From contig FR882179.1 of assembly GCA_000434935.1 (NCBI GenBank), positions 34,270 through 48,507 on the forward strand: a stretch of 14,238 nucleotides of DNA, written 5' to 3'. Source of the DNA: Bacteroides sp. CAG:709 (lineage in GTDB: Bacteria; Bacteroidota; Bacteroidia; Bacteroidales; UBA932). Below the pieces are notes generated by a model. That model saw only the letters and a list, made by a program, of their open reading frames with translations. It made no database searches and was not told where the DNA came from. Both the position numbers and the translations under genes were made by a program. Shown here piece after piece: positions 7,493 through 14,238 of this stretch (within the stretch, counting starts at the first letter, position 1; every line of letters begins with the position of its first letter).

Positions 7493-7975
7493 ATGAACAA
7501 GGCAATGAAATATATCGTACGCGCGATAAAGTATTTTTTCTACTTTTCGATTCTGCTCATCATCATATTGTCGGTGCTGGTGCTTGCGCACGTGGTGGAC
7601 GGCAATATCGAGACAATGTTCAGGAACGGTTACAACTCCCTGTGGCAGATAGGCTTGATGTTTGCAGCGGTTGCTGCGGTGTACCCCGTTTTCGGCTTCG
7701 TGAAGAAGGAGGCGGTCATTCCGGGAGAATATGCCGAGATACGAAAAGGCGTGATTGGCTACATGGAGAACCGTGGTTACAGGCTGGAAAGCGAGAATGG
7801 CGAGAACATGACATTCCGCAACAGGAGTCTCCTGAACCGCATCACCAGAATGATGGAGGACCGGATAACGTTCACCCGCACGCTGGGCGGTTTCGAGCTG
7901 GAGGGTCTCCGGAAAGACACCATCCGTGTAATCTACGGTCTGGAAAACGCCCTACGCAACTCCTCTGACGACTAA
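7493..7975 (+). CDS. Small two-helix membrane protein of unknown function
   Basis: The 160-residue product is not a family I recognise with certainty. A basic N-terminus precedes a long hydrophobic helix (about residues 12-32, rich in Ile and Leu). A short loop with GNIETMFRNGYN follows, then a second helix (about 50-69, LWQIGLMFAAVAAVYPVFGF). The remaining 90 residues are soluble and charged, with GVIGYMENRGY (about 81-91) and a basic stretch. By charge the soluble part should face the cytoplasm. The reading frame is also open from GTG 7478 and ATG 7484, but the -7 box ending at 7478 makes 7493 or 7505 more likely. It diverges from GH92 and is followed 60 bp later by a DUF2007 gene on the same strand. 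A membrane-anchored accessory role is possible but not shown. Confidence 0.8.
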   Translation: MNKAMKYIVRAIKYFFYFSILLIIILSVLVLAHVVDGNIETMFRNGYNSLWQIGLMFAAVAAVYPVFGFVKKEAVIPGEYAEIRKGVIGYMENRGYRLESENGENMTFRNRSLLNRITRMMEDRITFTRTLGGFELEGLRKDTIRVIYGLENALRNSSDD

Positions 7976-7980
7976 CAGGA

Positions 7981-7997
7981 GTGTACCGGACGTACAC
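7981..7997 (+). other. Small perfect hairpin between two + strand genes
   Basis: GTGTAC (7981-7986) and GTACAC (7992-7997) form a 6-bp stem around the loop CGGAC, six bases after the stop of the membrane protein gene. It lacks a T-run, so it is unlikely to be an efficient terminator. It could be an mRNA-end stabiliser or a protein-binding palindrome. The 60-bp gap up to 8035 holds no clear TAnnTTTG box, so the DUF2007 gene is probably read from the upstream promoter. Confidence 0.3.
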
Positions 7998-8035
7998 GAC
8001 TTATCATAAAATATATACCGAAAAGACGAACAAAT

Positions 8036-8257
8036 ATGAATGAGGAATTTAAAACCGTAGCTAAATTCTCCGACCCGATGAGCGCGGAGATAGCAGCCGG
8101 AATGCTCAATGCAAACGGCGTTCATGCAGAAGTTTTCGGGCAGACATCCTCTTATCCTTCGATCAATGCTGCGATTGACAGCGTGGAAGTGAAGGTGAAT
8201 GCGGAGGATTATGAATTGGCCAAGAAACTTTTGGCAGCAAATGACAAGGCAGAGTAA
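8036..8257 (+). CDS. DUF2007 family small protein
   Basis: The 73-residue product has the layout of the DUF2007 family (a ferredoxin-like fold annotated as putative signal transducer, function unproven). An opening strand FKTVAKFSDP is followed by the helix MSAEIAAGMLNANG, the strand VHAEVFGQ, the strand SVEVKVNAED and a final helix YELAKKLLAAN. The pattern of two chain repeats spanning the whole protein, with no extra domain, is typical of the family. It has no signal peptide and should be cytosolic. It is probably cotranscribed with the membrane protein gene upstream. Its last 49 bp overlap the 3' end of the DUF3109 gene on the other strand. Confidence 0.85.
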   Translation: MNEEFKTVAKFSDPMSAEIAAGMLNANGVHAEVFGQTSSYPSINAAIDSVEVKVNAEDYELAKKLLAANDKAE

Positions 8258-8811
8258 AACTCTTCGCCATAGGCTTCTATAAGAGGTTCGCGTAGAAATT
8301 CATATACGCGGACCTTTTCTTTTGCACCTTTGGCAAATGCGTCTTTGCAGATATCCCAACGGTGAAGGTTGAGGGCATGTTTGCCGTTGGAGAGTTCGGT
8401 GACGCGGATGGGATAGAGCCAGCACGAAATAGGCTTGCGGAAACGAGTTTTTCCGGAGAAAAAGCAGCGTTCCATGGCACAGAAGCAGTTTTTATGCTCG
8501 TCGAAATGAGTGAACGCACACTCTTCCGTGCCCGGGCAGAGAGGCGTAACTATATCACCGTCAACGTCTATTTCGAAAAAGCCCTTTTCATCTACGACTT
8601 TTCGGCCGGTTTCCTGCATGAGAGGAGAAAAGGAAGGATAGGCTTCCTCTATTTTTGCAATTTCTTCCTCTTTCAGCGGGGCACCGCTGTCGCCGATGAT
8701 GCAGCAACAGCCCTTGCATTTCTCATAGTCGCAAGCAAAATATTCAGTGATGACCTCTTCCGAAACAAGGCAATCCCCTATTTCGAAAATTGTTCCGAAT
8801 TTACGATCCAT
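8209..8811 (-). CDS. DUF3109 family cysteine-rich protein
   Basis: The 200-residue protein matches the DUF3109 family widespread in Bacteroidota, whose function is unknown. It has 13 cysteines, including a dense N-terminal cluster CDYEKCKGCCC (27-37) and further Cys at 92, 98, 109, 111, 116, 130 and 155. The spacing recalls the YkgJ-type CxxCxxCC domain thought to bind zinc or an iron-sulfur cluster. Other landmarks are TPLCPGTEECAF (89-100), FRKPISCWLYPIR (124-136) and NLHRWDIC (148-155). It has no signal peptide and is presumably cytosolic. The start is 3 bp after the stop of the M16-like gene, so the two form an operon. The gene end overlaps the convergent DUF2007 gene. Metal binding is inferred from the cysteines; I cannot assign a reaction. 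Confidence 0.87.
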   Translation of the reverse strand: MDRKFGTIFEIGDCLVSEEVITEYFACDYEKCKGCCCIIGDSGAPLKEEEIAKIEEAYPSFSPLMQETGRKVVDEKGFFEIDVDGDIVTPLCPGTEECAFTHFDEHKNCFCAMERCFFSGKTRFRKPISCWLYPIRVTELSNGKHALNLHRWDICKDAFAKGAKEKVRVYEFLREPLIEAYGEEFYSALSFAAKSFLANS

Positions 8812-8814
8812 ATA

Positions 8815-11800
8815 TTATTTATCTCTATTCAACGTATCTTTCAACTGAATCGAATACGAAGTCACGTAGACTGTGCCCGAACCGGACTTGGTGGAGTCGA
8901 CCGTTACCTTGACAGAATCGATGGCAATCCTGGTCGAGTCTGCGGCAACCTTGAGGGAGTCAGCCGCCACCGAAGTGCTGTCTGAACCGACCTTGAGGGA
9001 ATCCGCCGGAGTTACCGGCTTCAATGTATCCTTCTTAGGAATTATCGGCATAGGTACCGGCTTCGGCAATTCGCTCATGAAGCTGCGGAAGCGTGCTGAA
9101 TCCAGCCAGACAGGGCTGTATGCCGTAGTATCCAGACCGATGGCCCTGTAACCTTCGCGGGCTATGCCGAGAGAATCAGCAACAGGCTGAGGTACAGGGA
9201 TTTCACCGTCAAATACCGGAGTCCCCTGCTCTATAAAGAATCTGTCTCCTACGGACTTGGTCCTTACAGCATATTCGGCAGTACGACCTTCCGCCATCTG
9301 ACTCAGAATCTGGTTCACCCTGTCCACCGTCACCTCATTTATCTTGTCCTTGTACTTGGTTACCAAATCCTTCCCGTAGGAATAACGGAGCACAAGCATT
9401 GATATAATCATTTGAGGGTCAGCGAGTCGCGCCTCGACAGACTTGAGCAGGACGGACCGGTAGACGGAGAGGTTGGACGGTGTGACCGACACGGAACCGA
9501 CGGCCCTCCTCAGCTTGGAGACGACCTCTTCGACTGAATCGACCTGCACGAGCGACGCCGGAACGCCTGTCCTGTCGGACATTGCGCAATGCATCCTGAA
9601 ATTGAACCTCTCTTCCGGGAACATCACGAAATCCCATGAGGCTTTCCCGTACCATCCGCAGTCGGCAAGCGTGGATGCGAGCTTGTCCTGCATGGCCATC
9701 GCGGCAATGTATGACGACATGAAATTGGCCGCCGTATACATAAGAGGTGCGGAAATGCCGATTTCCACCTCCTGCTTGTCGCCCGCAACCAGACGGTACG
9801 CATTGCCGGGCCCCACACGGAACTGGCTCCTGGTGCGGAAAGAAGAGGCTTTCTCCGTGCTGAAACCGCTAAGGTCGCGGCAAAGGTCTTTTTTCAATGT
9901 ATATTCGTCGAAGTCACCCACGATAATCAACACGCCGTCATTCATCTTGGAGAACTCGCTGGCATAGAACTTCTCGGCGCGTTTCTGGAAATCATCCGGA
10001 AGATCTATCGGGCGCTTATACGAAGAACAGTCATTGCCAGGGAACATAAGGCTGTCCAGGACAGCTTCCATGGACGTCTTTTCCAATGCCTTTACTTTGT
10101 TGCATTCCCGGTAATAGTCGTAGGCAGCGCGGTTCATGGTCCTGTTTTCCGCCAGAGAGCACAATGAACGCAGCAGCAGATGAAGACGTGACGACGGAGC
10201 TGCGCCGCTGATGCGGAGATCCGACACCGTAACCTCTCTGGACATGGATATACCATTGGCTGACAGCATGTTGGAGAAGTTATAGCAAGACATTCCAGGC
10301 ACGTCATAGAGTGACAACATATCTGAGACGTACGCTCCTTCTCCAGATTTCAACCCAGGCACCAGGGAATATCCCCCCTTCAGGAGCCACATATAATGGA
10401 ACATGCCGGTCTTGGGAACATTCTTGTAAATGACACGGAGGCCGTTGTCGAAGGTCCAGATCTGTCCGCCGGAAAGCGGTTCCTGCGCCACAGTCTTGAT
10501 TTTCAGCTTCGTGCCGGATTTCTTGAGTTTCAATGTATCACTGTAGCTGACCGTATATGGTTCAGCGGCTTTAGCTGACCACGATGCTGCGAAACACTCA
10601 GGGACATTGACCTTGGAAAGGGTGTCCGACATGCATTCGACGGTGAGGTTCTTCGACTTGTCGAGCAGCGCGAACACGAAATTGTTGAAAAGTTTCACGC
10701 CGAGGTCATCCTGCAGATTCTTCGTGAGGAAGAAATCCATGCTGGTGGCTGCGGAAGCAAGCGAAGCACCGTAAAGATACGCCGAAATACATTGGTCAAT
10801 ATATACGGTATTGTTCACGACATCCCCGGAGAAATCGCGTTTCATGTTCATTATCAGTTCATTCTGCGTATCCCGATACTCTGCGGCGCCAGATCCGTAT
10901 GTGTCCAGGTTCGCCAATGTTTCCGACAATATGGATGTCGCCTTCTTCAGATATTCTTCGGATGTGACAATGCTGATACGGAAGAGTTCGTTTCCCGGGC
11001 CCTCCTTGCTGCTTGTGTATGAATACTTTATGTCAGAGACAGGCACACCGGCATTGCGCAGGGACTTGGCCAGACGCTTGCGGAGGATGATTCCGAGCTC
11101 GGATGCGAACTTCTGCGAGACCAGAGGCTGGACGGTGTTCATGTTCTTTTCCGGGGTTCGCGGATAGACGTATTCAGCTGATACTGAGGCCAATCCTTTG
11201 GCCGTCGGCTGCACATGCCTATATGAGGCTTCACTCGAACCGGACCACTTGTATTCCGATTCCAGCGTCGACGGACGGCCGCGTGTAACCAGCATTGAAA
11301 GCATGTTCATCTTGTTCAGCACTGCCCCGGCATCGACATCGCCGGAAATTATAATCGCCTGATTCTGAGGCGCGTACCTACCACCCAAATACTCCGACTG
11401 CATACCGATGATGTCGAACACCATCAGCAACGTGGAATCGACGATGTCTTTCGACCTGGAAAATTCCAGATTGCGGAAACGGTAGACGGTAGCGTCCGGA
11501 TAGGAAGCGACATAGCCCTCGGCTCCAGGCCAGATGCAATTCCTTGAAAGATAATGGAATGGGGTATTGGTACGGAAATGAGGCAGCATGGTGAGCGAGC
11601 CCATCGCGTGTACGGCGGTGGATCCGGCAGTATATGGGGTTTCATTGTCATAACCGCCCTTCTGGACGAGGGCGATGTCGGCCCTGCCCTTCTCGGTGTT
11701 GTTGGTCACGAGATAATATGCGATACCGTTGTCCAACATGCCTGTCTTGATCCTCGAAGCGACCGGCAATGACGGCAGGTCCGCTGCTGGCATCATTATT

Positions 11801-11847
11801 GAGACCAACAGCGCGGACAACGAAAATAATATCCTACGAATATTCAT
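8815..11847 (-). CDS. Exported M16 (insulinase-like) family protein lacking the zinc-binding motif
   Basis: The 1010-residue protein has the two-half layout of Bacteroidota M16 proteins. A Sec signal peptide (residues 1 to about 22, ending PAA) is followed by an N-terminal half beginning GMLDNGIAYYLVTNN (36-50) and a C-terminal half beginning IWTFDNGLRVIYKN (463-476). Each half should be a peptidasome-like alpha/beta shell. Active relatives carry HxxEH about 40 residues into the N-terminal half. Here the aligned stretch reads HAMGS (80-84), so the catalytic Glu and the second His are gone, and the second half also lacks the motif. The protein is probably a non-catalytic paralogue, perhaps a partner of an active M16 enzyme encoded elsewhere. 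The C-terminus (from about 915) is Pro/Ser/Asp-rich and includes six heptads (948-989). It should be periplasmic or surface-exposed. DUF3109 follows in the same operon, and a TPR gene diverges upstream. Confidence 0.85.
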   Translation of the reverse strand: MNIRRILFSLSALLVSIMMPAADLPSLPVASRIKTGMLDNGIAYYLVTNNTEKGRADIALVQKGGYDNETPYTAGSTAVHAMGSLTMLPHFRTNTPFHYLSRNCIWPGAEGYVASYPDATVYRFRNLEFSRSKDIVDSTLLMVFDIIGMQSEYLGGRYAPQNQAIIISGDVDAGAVLNKMNMLSMLVTRGRPSTLESEYKWSGSSEASYRHVQPTAKGLASVSAEYVYPRTPEKNMNTVQPLVSQKFASELGIILRKRLAKSLRNAGVPVSDIKYSYTSSKEGPGNELFRISIVTSEEYLKKATSILSETLANLDTYGSGAAEYRDTQNELIMNMKRDFSGDVVNNTVYIDQCISAYLYGASLASAATSMDFFLTKNLQDDLGVKLFNNFVFALLDKSKNLTVECMSDTLSKVNVPECFAASWSAKAAEPYTVSYSDTLKLKKSGTKLKIKTVAQEPLSGGQIWTFDNGLRVIYKNVPKTGMFHYMWLLKGGYSLVPGLKSGEGAYVSDMLSLYDVPGMSCYNFSNMLSANGISMSREVTVSDLRISGAAPSSRLHLLLRSLCSLAENRTMNRAAYDYYRECNKVKALEKTSMEAVLDSLMFPGNDCSSYKRPIDLPDDFQKRAEKFYASEFSKMNDGVLIIVGDFDEYTLKKDLCRDLSGFSTEKASSFRTRSQFRVGPGNAYRLVAGDKQEVEIGISAPLMYTAANFMSSYIAAMAMQDKLASTLADCGWYGKASWDFVMFPEERFNFRMHCAMSDRTGVPASLVQVDSVEEVVSKLRRAVGSVSVTPSNLSVYRSVLLKSVEARLADPQMIISMLVLRYSYGKDLVTKYKDKINEVTVDRVNQILSQMAEGRTAEYAVRTKSVGDRFFIEQGTPVFDGEIPVPQPVADSLGIAREGYRAIGLDTTAYSPVWLDSARFRSFMSELPKPVPMPIIPKKDTLKPVTPADSLKVGSDSTSVAADSLKVAADSTRIAIDSVKVTVDSTKSGSGTVYVTSYSIQLKDTLNRDK
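8881..9006 (-). repeat. Six tandem heptads in the tail of the M16-like protein
   Basis: Residues 948-989 read as six 7-residue units: ADSLKVG, SDSTSVA, ADSLKVA, ADSTRIA, IDSVKVT, VDSTKSG (consensus xDS-T/L/V-x-V-x). At the DNA level ACCTTGAGGGA recurs on the + strand at 8948-8958 and 8990-9000, exactly 42 bp apart, i.e. two units. The tail is low-complexity and likely disordered or weakly beta. Confidence 0.8.
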
Positions 11848-11866
11848 ATATCAAAAGCTTCTTATG

Positions 11867-11874
11867 CAAATTTA
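11867..11874 (-). promoter_or_regulatory. Putative -7 promoter element of the M16-like gene (TAAATTTG)
   Basis: The box is identical to the GH92 -7 element and ends 19 bp before the ATG at 11847, again implying a very short leader of about 13-15 nt. It faces away from the TPR promoter element at 11887-11894. Confidence 0.6.
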
Positions 11875-11886
11875 AGATATTTTTAT

Positions 11887-11894
11887 TATTTTTG
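11887..11894 (+). promoter_or_regulatory. Putative -7 promoter element of the TPR/U32 genes (TATTTTTG)
   Basis: This is an exact TAnnTTTG match, identical to the element at 7471-7478. It lies about 75 bp upstream of the TPR gene ATG, giving a leader of about 68 nt. The leader contains the 8-bp palindrome ACAATTGT (11931-11938) and becomes A-rich just before the ATG, as is usual for well-translated Bacteroidota genes. Confidence 0.6.
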
Positions 11895-11968
11895 CCTTAT
11901 TGCGTGTTCGGGCTAAAACCGTTTACTGCAACAATTGTACTTGAAAAAACATTTAAAGAACTAATATC

Positions 11969-12916
11969 ATGAAAAAAATCATTCTTGCCATGGCGGCATT
12001 TGCCTGCTCAATGAGCCTCATGACCGCACAGGATCTCGCCACAGCTACTGCGACTTATAATAGTGGTGCAGAAGCGCTTACAATGGGTAATAAAACCAGC
12101 GCTCTGGAATATTTCCAGAAAGCCCTCACTATGGCCGAGGCTCTCGGTGATGAAGGTGCTGATGTTGTCGCAAACTGCAAGAGCGCCATTCCTTCAGTTA
12201 TCCTTTCCATCGGCAAGGAATTCTATAACAATAAGGATTTCTCCAATGCCAAGGCCAAATTCGTAGAGGCTGCTGAAGTTGCCAAGAAATATGGAAACGA
12301 AGAAGTTACCGCAGAGGTAGAGAGCCTTCTTCCTACCGTAGGCAAGAGAATCGCCCTCGCCAAAGTCAATGACGCGATGAAGAATAAGGATATCGCAGGC
12401 GTACTCGCAGGTTACGAGGAGGCTATGGCCATCGATACGACAGATGCGAACACCGCTCTGAAATATGGTCAGTTCCTCGGCAATGCCGGAAAATTTGACG
12501 ATGCAGTCAAATATCTTGAACTCGCTGCACGTCACGGCCAGGAAGGCAATGCGAAAGCCGTTCTTTCCACCACTTTCCTGAAGAACGCTGCTGCTCAGTT
12601 GAAGGCTGGCAAATATGCTGATGCTGTGGCATTTGCAGAGAAGGCAAACAGCTACAAGGAGAATGCTCAGGCTTACCTTATCGCAGGTCAGGCTTCACAG
12701 AAAGCAAACAAGAACGCAGACGCTATCGCAAACTTCGAGAAATATCTTGAGGCTGCACCTACAGCAAAGAACGCAGGTGCAATCGCTTTCACAGTAGGCG
12801 CTCTCTATCAGCAGGCAGGCAACAAAGCCAAGGCAGTAGAGTTCTACAAGAAGGTTGAGGCTGATCCTCAGTTCGGCGCTCAGGCCAAGACTCTCATCAC
12901 TTCACTCAGCAAGTAA
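11969..12916 (+). CDS. Exported tetratricopeptide-repeat (TPR) protein
   Basis: The 315-residue protein starts with a Sec signal peptide, cleaved probably after MTA (residue 20), and should be periplasmic. The remainder is almost wholly helical TPR-like pairs: about 24-58 (AEALTMGNKTSALEYFQKAL), 76-108, 140-190 (EEAMAIDTTDANTALKYGQF), 208-232 (LKAGKYADAVAFAEKA), 233-263 (QKANKNADAIANFEKYLEAA) and 270-300 (YQQAGNKAKAVEFYKKVEAD). TPR solenoids mediate protein-protein contacts, so a scaffold or assembly role is likely, but no partner can be named. It is rich in Ala and Lys, and its strong promoter match and A-rich start region suggest it is well expressed. The U32 gene begins 25 bp after its stop with no terminator between, so the two are probably cotranscribed. 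Confidence 0.88.
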   Translation: MKKIILAMAAFACSMSLMTAQDLATATATYNSGAEALTMGNKTSALEYFQKALTMAEALGDEGADVVANCKSAIPSVILSIGKEFYNNKDFSNAKAKFVEAAEVAKKYGNEEVTAEVESLLPTVGKRIALAKVNDAMKNKDIAGVLAGYEEAMAIDTTDANTALKYGQFLGNAGKFDDAVKYLELAARHGQEGNAKAVLSTTFLKNAAAQLKAGKYADAVAFAEKANSYKENAQAYLIAGQASQKANKNADAIANFEKYLEAAPTAKNAGAIAFTVGALYQQAGNKAKAVEFYKKVEADPQFGAQAKTLITSLSK

Positions 12917-12941
12917 TTTCTTGCCGGCAAATTCTAGTGAA

Positions 12942-14238
12942 ATGATTGATCTGGAACTACTTGCTCCGGCGAAAAACATAGAAATCGGCATCGCGGCCAT
13001 CGACTGCGGTGCCGATGCCGTTTATATTGCAGGGTCGGCTTTCGGTGCCAGACAGGCTGCCGGAAACAGCATGGAAGATTTGGAGCGGCTCTGCGCCTAT
13101 GCTCATAAGTTCGGGGCCAGGATTTTCATGACGCTGAACACCATCATATATGATAATGAGCTTCAGGAGGCTTATTCCCTGATGTGCCGGGCAGAAGATG
13201 CAGGCGTGGATGCCATCATCGTGCAGGACCTCGCGATTCTGAAGATGGCGGACGGCGGCCCGGACGGCAATGGACGTCGCATCAGGATTCCGCTCCATGC
13301 TTCGACACAATGCGCTATCCGTAGTGTGGACAAAGCATTGTTTTACAAAGGATTGGGTTTTTCACGGCTGGTTCTGGAGCGTGAGATGGAGCTGCCGCGC
13401 ATTAGGGAAATCAGTCATGCCGCCGGCAGCGAAATCGAGTTCTTCGTGCATGGCGCCCTCTGTGTCTGCTACAGCGGGCAATGCTATCTGTCAGAACGCA
13501 TTACAGGCAGGAGTGCAAATCGCGGCGAGTGCATCCAGGCGTGCCGGTCACTCTATAACCTGACTGACGCATCGGGCAACGTGCTGGTAAAGAACAAGGC
13601 TCTTCTTTCCCTGAAAGACTACAACCTGCTGAAACGCATAGGCGACCTGGCGGATGCCGGCGTCACTTCATTCAAGATAGAAGGCCGCCTGAAGAACATT
13701 TCCTACGTCAGAAATACGGTCCTGGCATATTCCAGGGCACTTGACGAGCTGGTTTCAAGACATCCGGACAGATACCGCAGGGCATCTTCCGGCATCATCA
13801 CCGGAGGGTTCACGCCCGACCTTTCCAAGACATTCAACCGCGGCTACACGGAACTTTTCATTGATGAAAAACGTGGTCAATGGGCCAGCATGGACACTCC
13901 GAAAGGCATGGGCGAAGTCATCGGCAAGGTGCGCACGATACGCCCTCTCGGAAGGGATGAAATGGAGCTCAATGTCGAAGGCAGACACGACATAACTCTC
14001 TGTAACGGAGATGGTTTCGCATTTACGGACAGGAACGGCGACATCATCGGATTCAGGGGCGACATCTGCTCCGGCACGACAATCCGCTGCCGCAAAACCG
14101 ACGGGCTGACGCCGGGGACGCTGCTCTACCGCAACATCAGCACCGAGTTCGAAAAAATCCTCGCCACGCGACTGTGCCGCCGCATGATTCCGGTCAATGT
14201 CAATGTTTCGGTGTCCGGCAACGCGACCGGCGGCTACC
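12942..14238 (+). CDS. U32 family protein (RlhA/TrhP-like), 3' end cut by the window
   Basis: The frame opens at ATG 12942 and stays open for 432 codons to the window edge, so the C-terminus is missing. Family evidence is strong: LELLAPAKNIEIGIAAI with GADAVYIAG at the start, the HASTQ motif (119-123), the U32 signature from E166 to S184 (E-x-F-x2-G-A-L-C-x4-G-x-C-x-L-S), and FKIEGRLK (244-251). Cys 174, 181, 197 and 201 follow the CX6CX15CX3C spacing seen in U32 proteins that bind an iron-sulfur cluster. Although named peptidases, the characterised E. coli members (RlhA, TrhP) hydroxylate 23S rRNA or tRNA. Whether a collagenase-like DUF3656 domain follows, as in RlhA, cannot be settled because the gene is cut. 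It has no signal peptide and should be cytosolic, unlike the exported TPR protein encoded upstream. Confidence 0.92.
   Translation, partial: MIDLELLAPAKNIEIGIAAIDCGADAVYIAGSAFGARQAAGNSMEDLERLCAYAHKFGARIFMTLNTIIYDNELQEAYSLMCRAEDAGVDAIIVQDLAILKMADGGPDGNGRRIRIPLHASTQCAIRSVDKALFYKGLGFSRLVLEREMELPRIREISHAAGSEIEFFVHGALCVCYSGQCYLSERITGRSANRGECIQACRSLYNLTDASGNVLVKNKALLSLKDYNLLKRIGDLADAGVTSFKIEGRLKNISYVRNTVLAYSRALDELVSRHPDRYRRASSGIITGGFTPDLSKTFNRGYTELFIDEKRGQWASMDTPKGMGEVIGKVRTIRPLGRDEMELNVEGRHDITLCNGDGFAFTDRNGDIIGFRGDICSGTTIRCRKTDGLTPGTLLYRNISTEFEKILATRLCRRMIPVNVNVSVSGNATGGY

Noticed and set aside
7430..7591. N-terminal extension of the GH92 frame by 54 codons to an ATG at 7591.
   Set aside because: The extension has no family similarity, runs through the putative GH92 promoter and the divergent gene, and would bury the obvious signal peptide that starts at Met 7429.
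7435..7968. A 177-codon + strand frame overlapping the two-helix membrane protein.
   Set aside because: It is the same DNA in another frame. Its product is basic and Gly/Arg-rich without helices, whereas the chosen frame gives two clear membrane segments and follows the promoter.
7981..7997. The GTGTAC/GTACAC hairpin as an intrinsic terminator.
   Set aside because: The stem is only 6 bp and no T-run follows; DUF2007 has no promoter of its own in the gap, so termination here would silence it.
8362..8985. A 207-codon + strand frame opposite DUF3109 and the end of the M16-like gene.
   Set aside because: It spans two well-supported - strand genes and reads as a mirror of them, including the M16 repeat tail; there is no independent coding signal.
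8881..9006. The repeated + strand pattern as a CRISPR or minisatellite array.
   Set aside because: The period is 21/42 bp in frame with the protein, the units are degenerate and there are no unique spacers; it is a coding repeat.

Overview
The window looks like chromosomal DNA of a member of the Bacteroidales (phylum Bacteroidota), probably a gut or host-associated species. The reasons are a SusC/SusD pair, a periplasmic GH92 enzyme, DUF2007 and DUF3109 proteins, an M16-type paralogue, and several matches to the Bacteroidota -7 promoter element TAnnTTTG with little sign of Shine-Dalgarno sites. I cannot name the genus from sequence alone.

Left part (1-7429): the 3' end of an unrecognised gene on the + strand (1-216) runs into a strong hairpin terminator (236-272) that serves both directions. 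Facing it on the - strand is a small polysaccharide-utilisation locus, in transcription order GH92 glycosidase (7429-5426), SusC-type TonB-dependent transporter (5211-1784) and SusD-type surface lipoprotein (1783-290). susC is split by a frameshift at 5017-5026: its signal peptide and carboxypeptidase-D-like domain lie in one frame and the plug and barrel in another. The GH92 protein has Gln where most family members have the general-acid Glu. Known enzymes with that exchange cleave mannosyl-phosphate linkages, so this is the most specific functional clue in the window. SusC/D would bind and import the glycan and GH92 would act on it in the periplasm. No dedicated regulator (hybrid two-component, SusR or ECF sigma/anti-sigma) lies inside the window.

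Middle part (7493-8811): a two-helix membrane protein of unknown function and a small DUF2007 protein on the + strand converge on a cysteine-rich DUF3109 protein on the - strand, with their 3' ends overlapping by 49 bp. The DUF3109 gene is downstream of, and almost touching (3 bp), a large exported M16-like protein (11847-8815). That protein lacks the HxxEH zinc motif and ends in six Ser/Asp-rich heptads.

Right part (11867-14238): the M16-like gene diverges from a gene for an exported TPR protein (11969-12916), which is followed 25 bp later by a U32 family gene (12942 to the window edge). The U32 family includes RlhA/TrhP-type RNA hydroxylation factors.

The two divergent intergenic regions (7430-7492 and 11848-11968) carry the same promoter design: CAAATTTA, 12 bp, TATTTTTG. 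This is a mirror pair of -7 elements pointing outward. I see no tRNA, rRNA, CRISPR array, insertion sequence, phage gene or other mobile element. No gap between genes exceeds about 215 bp.
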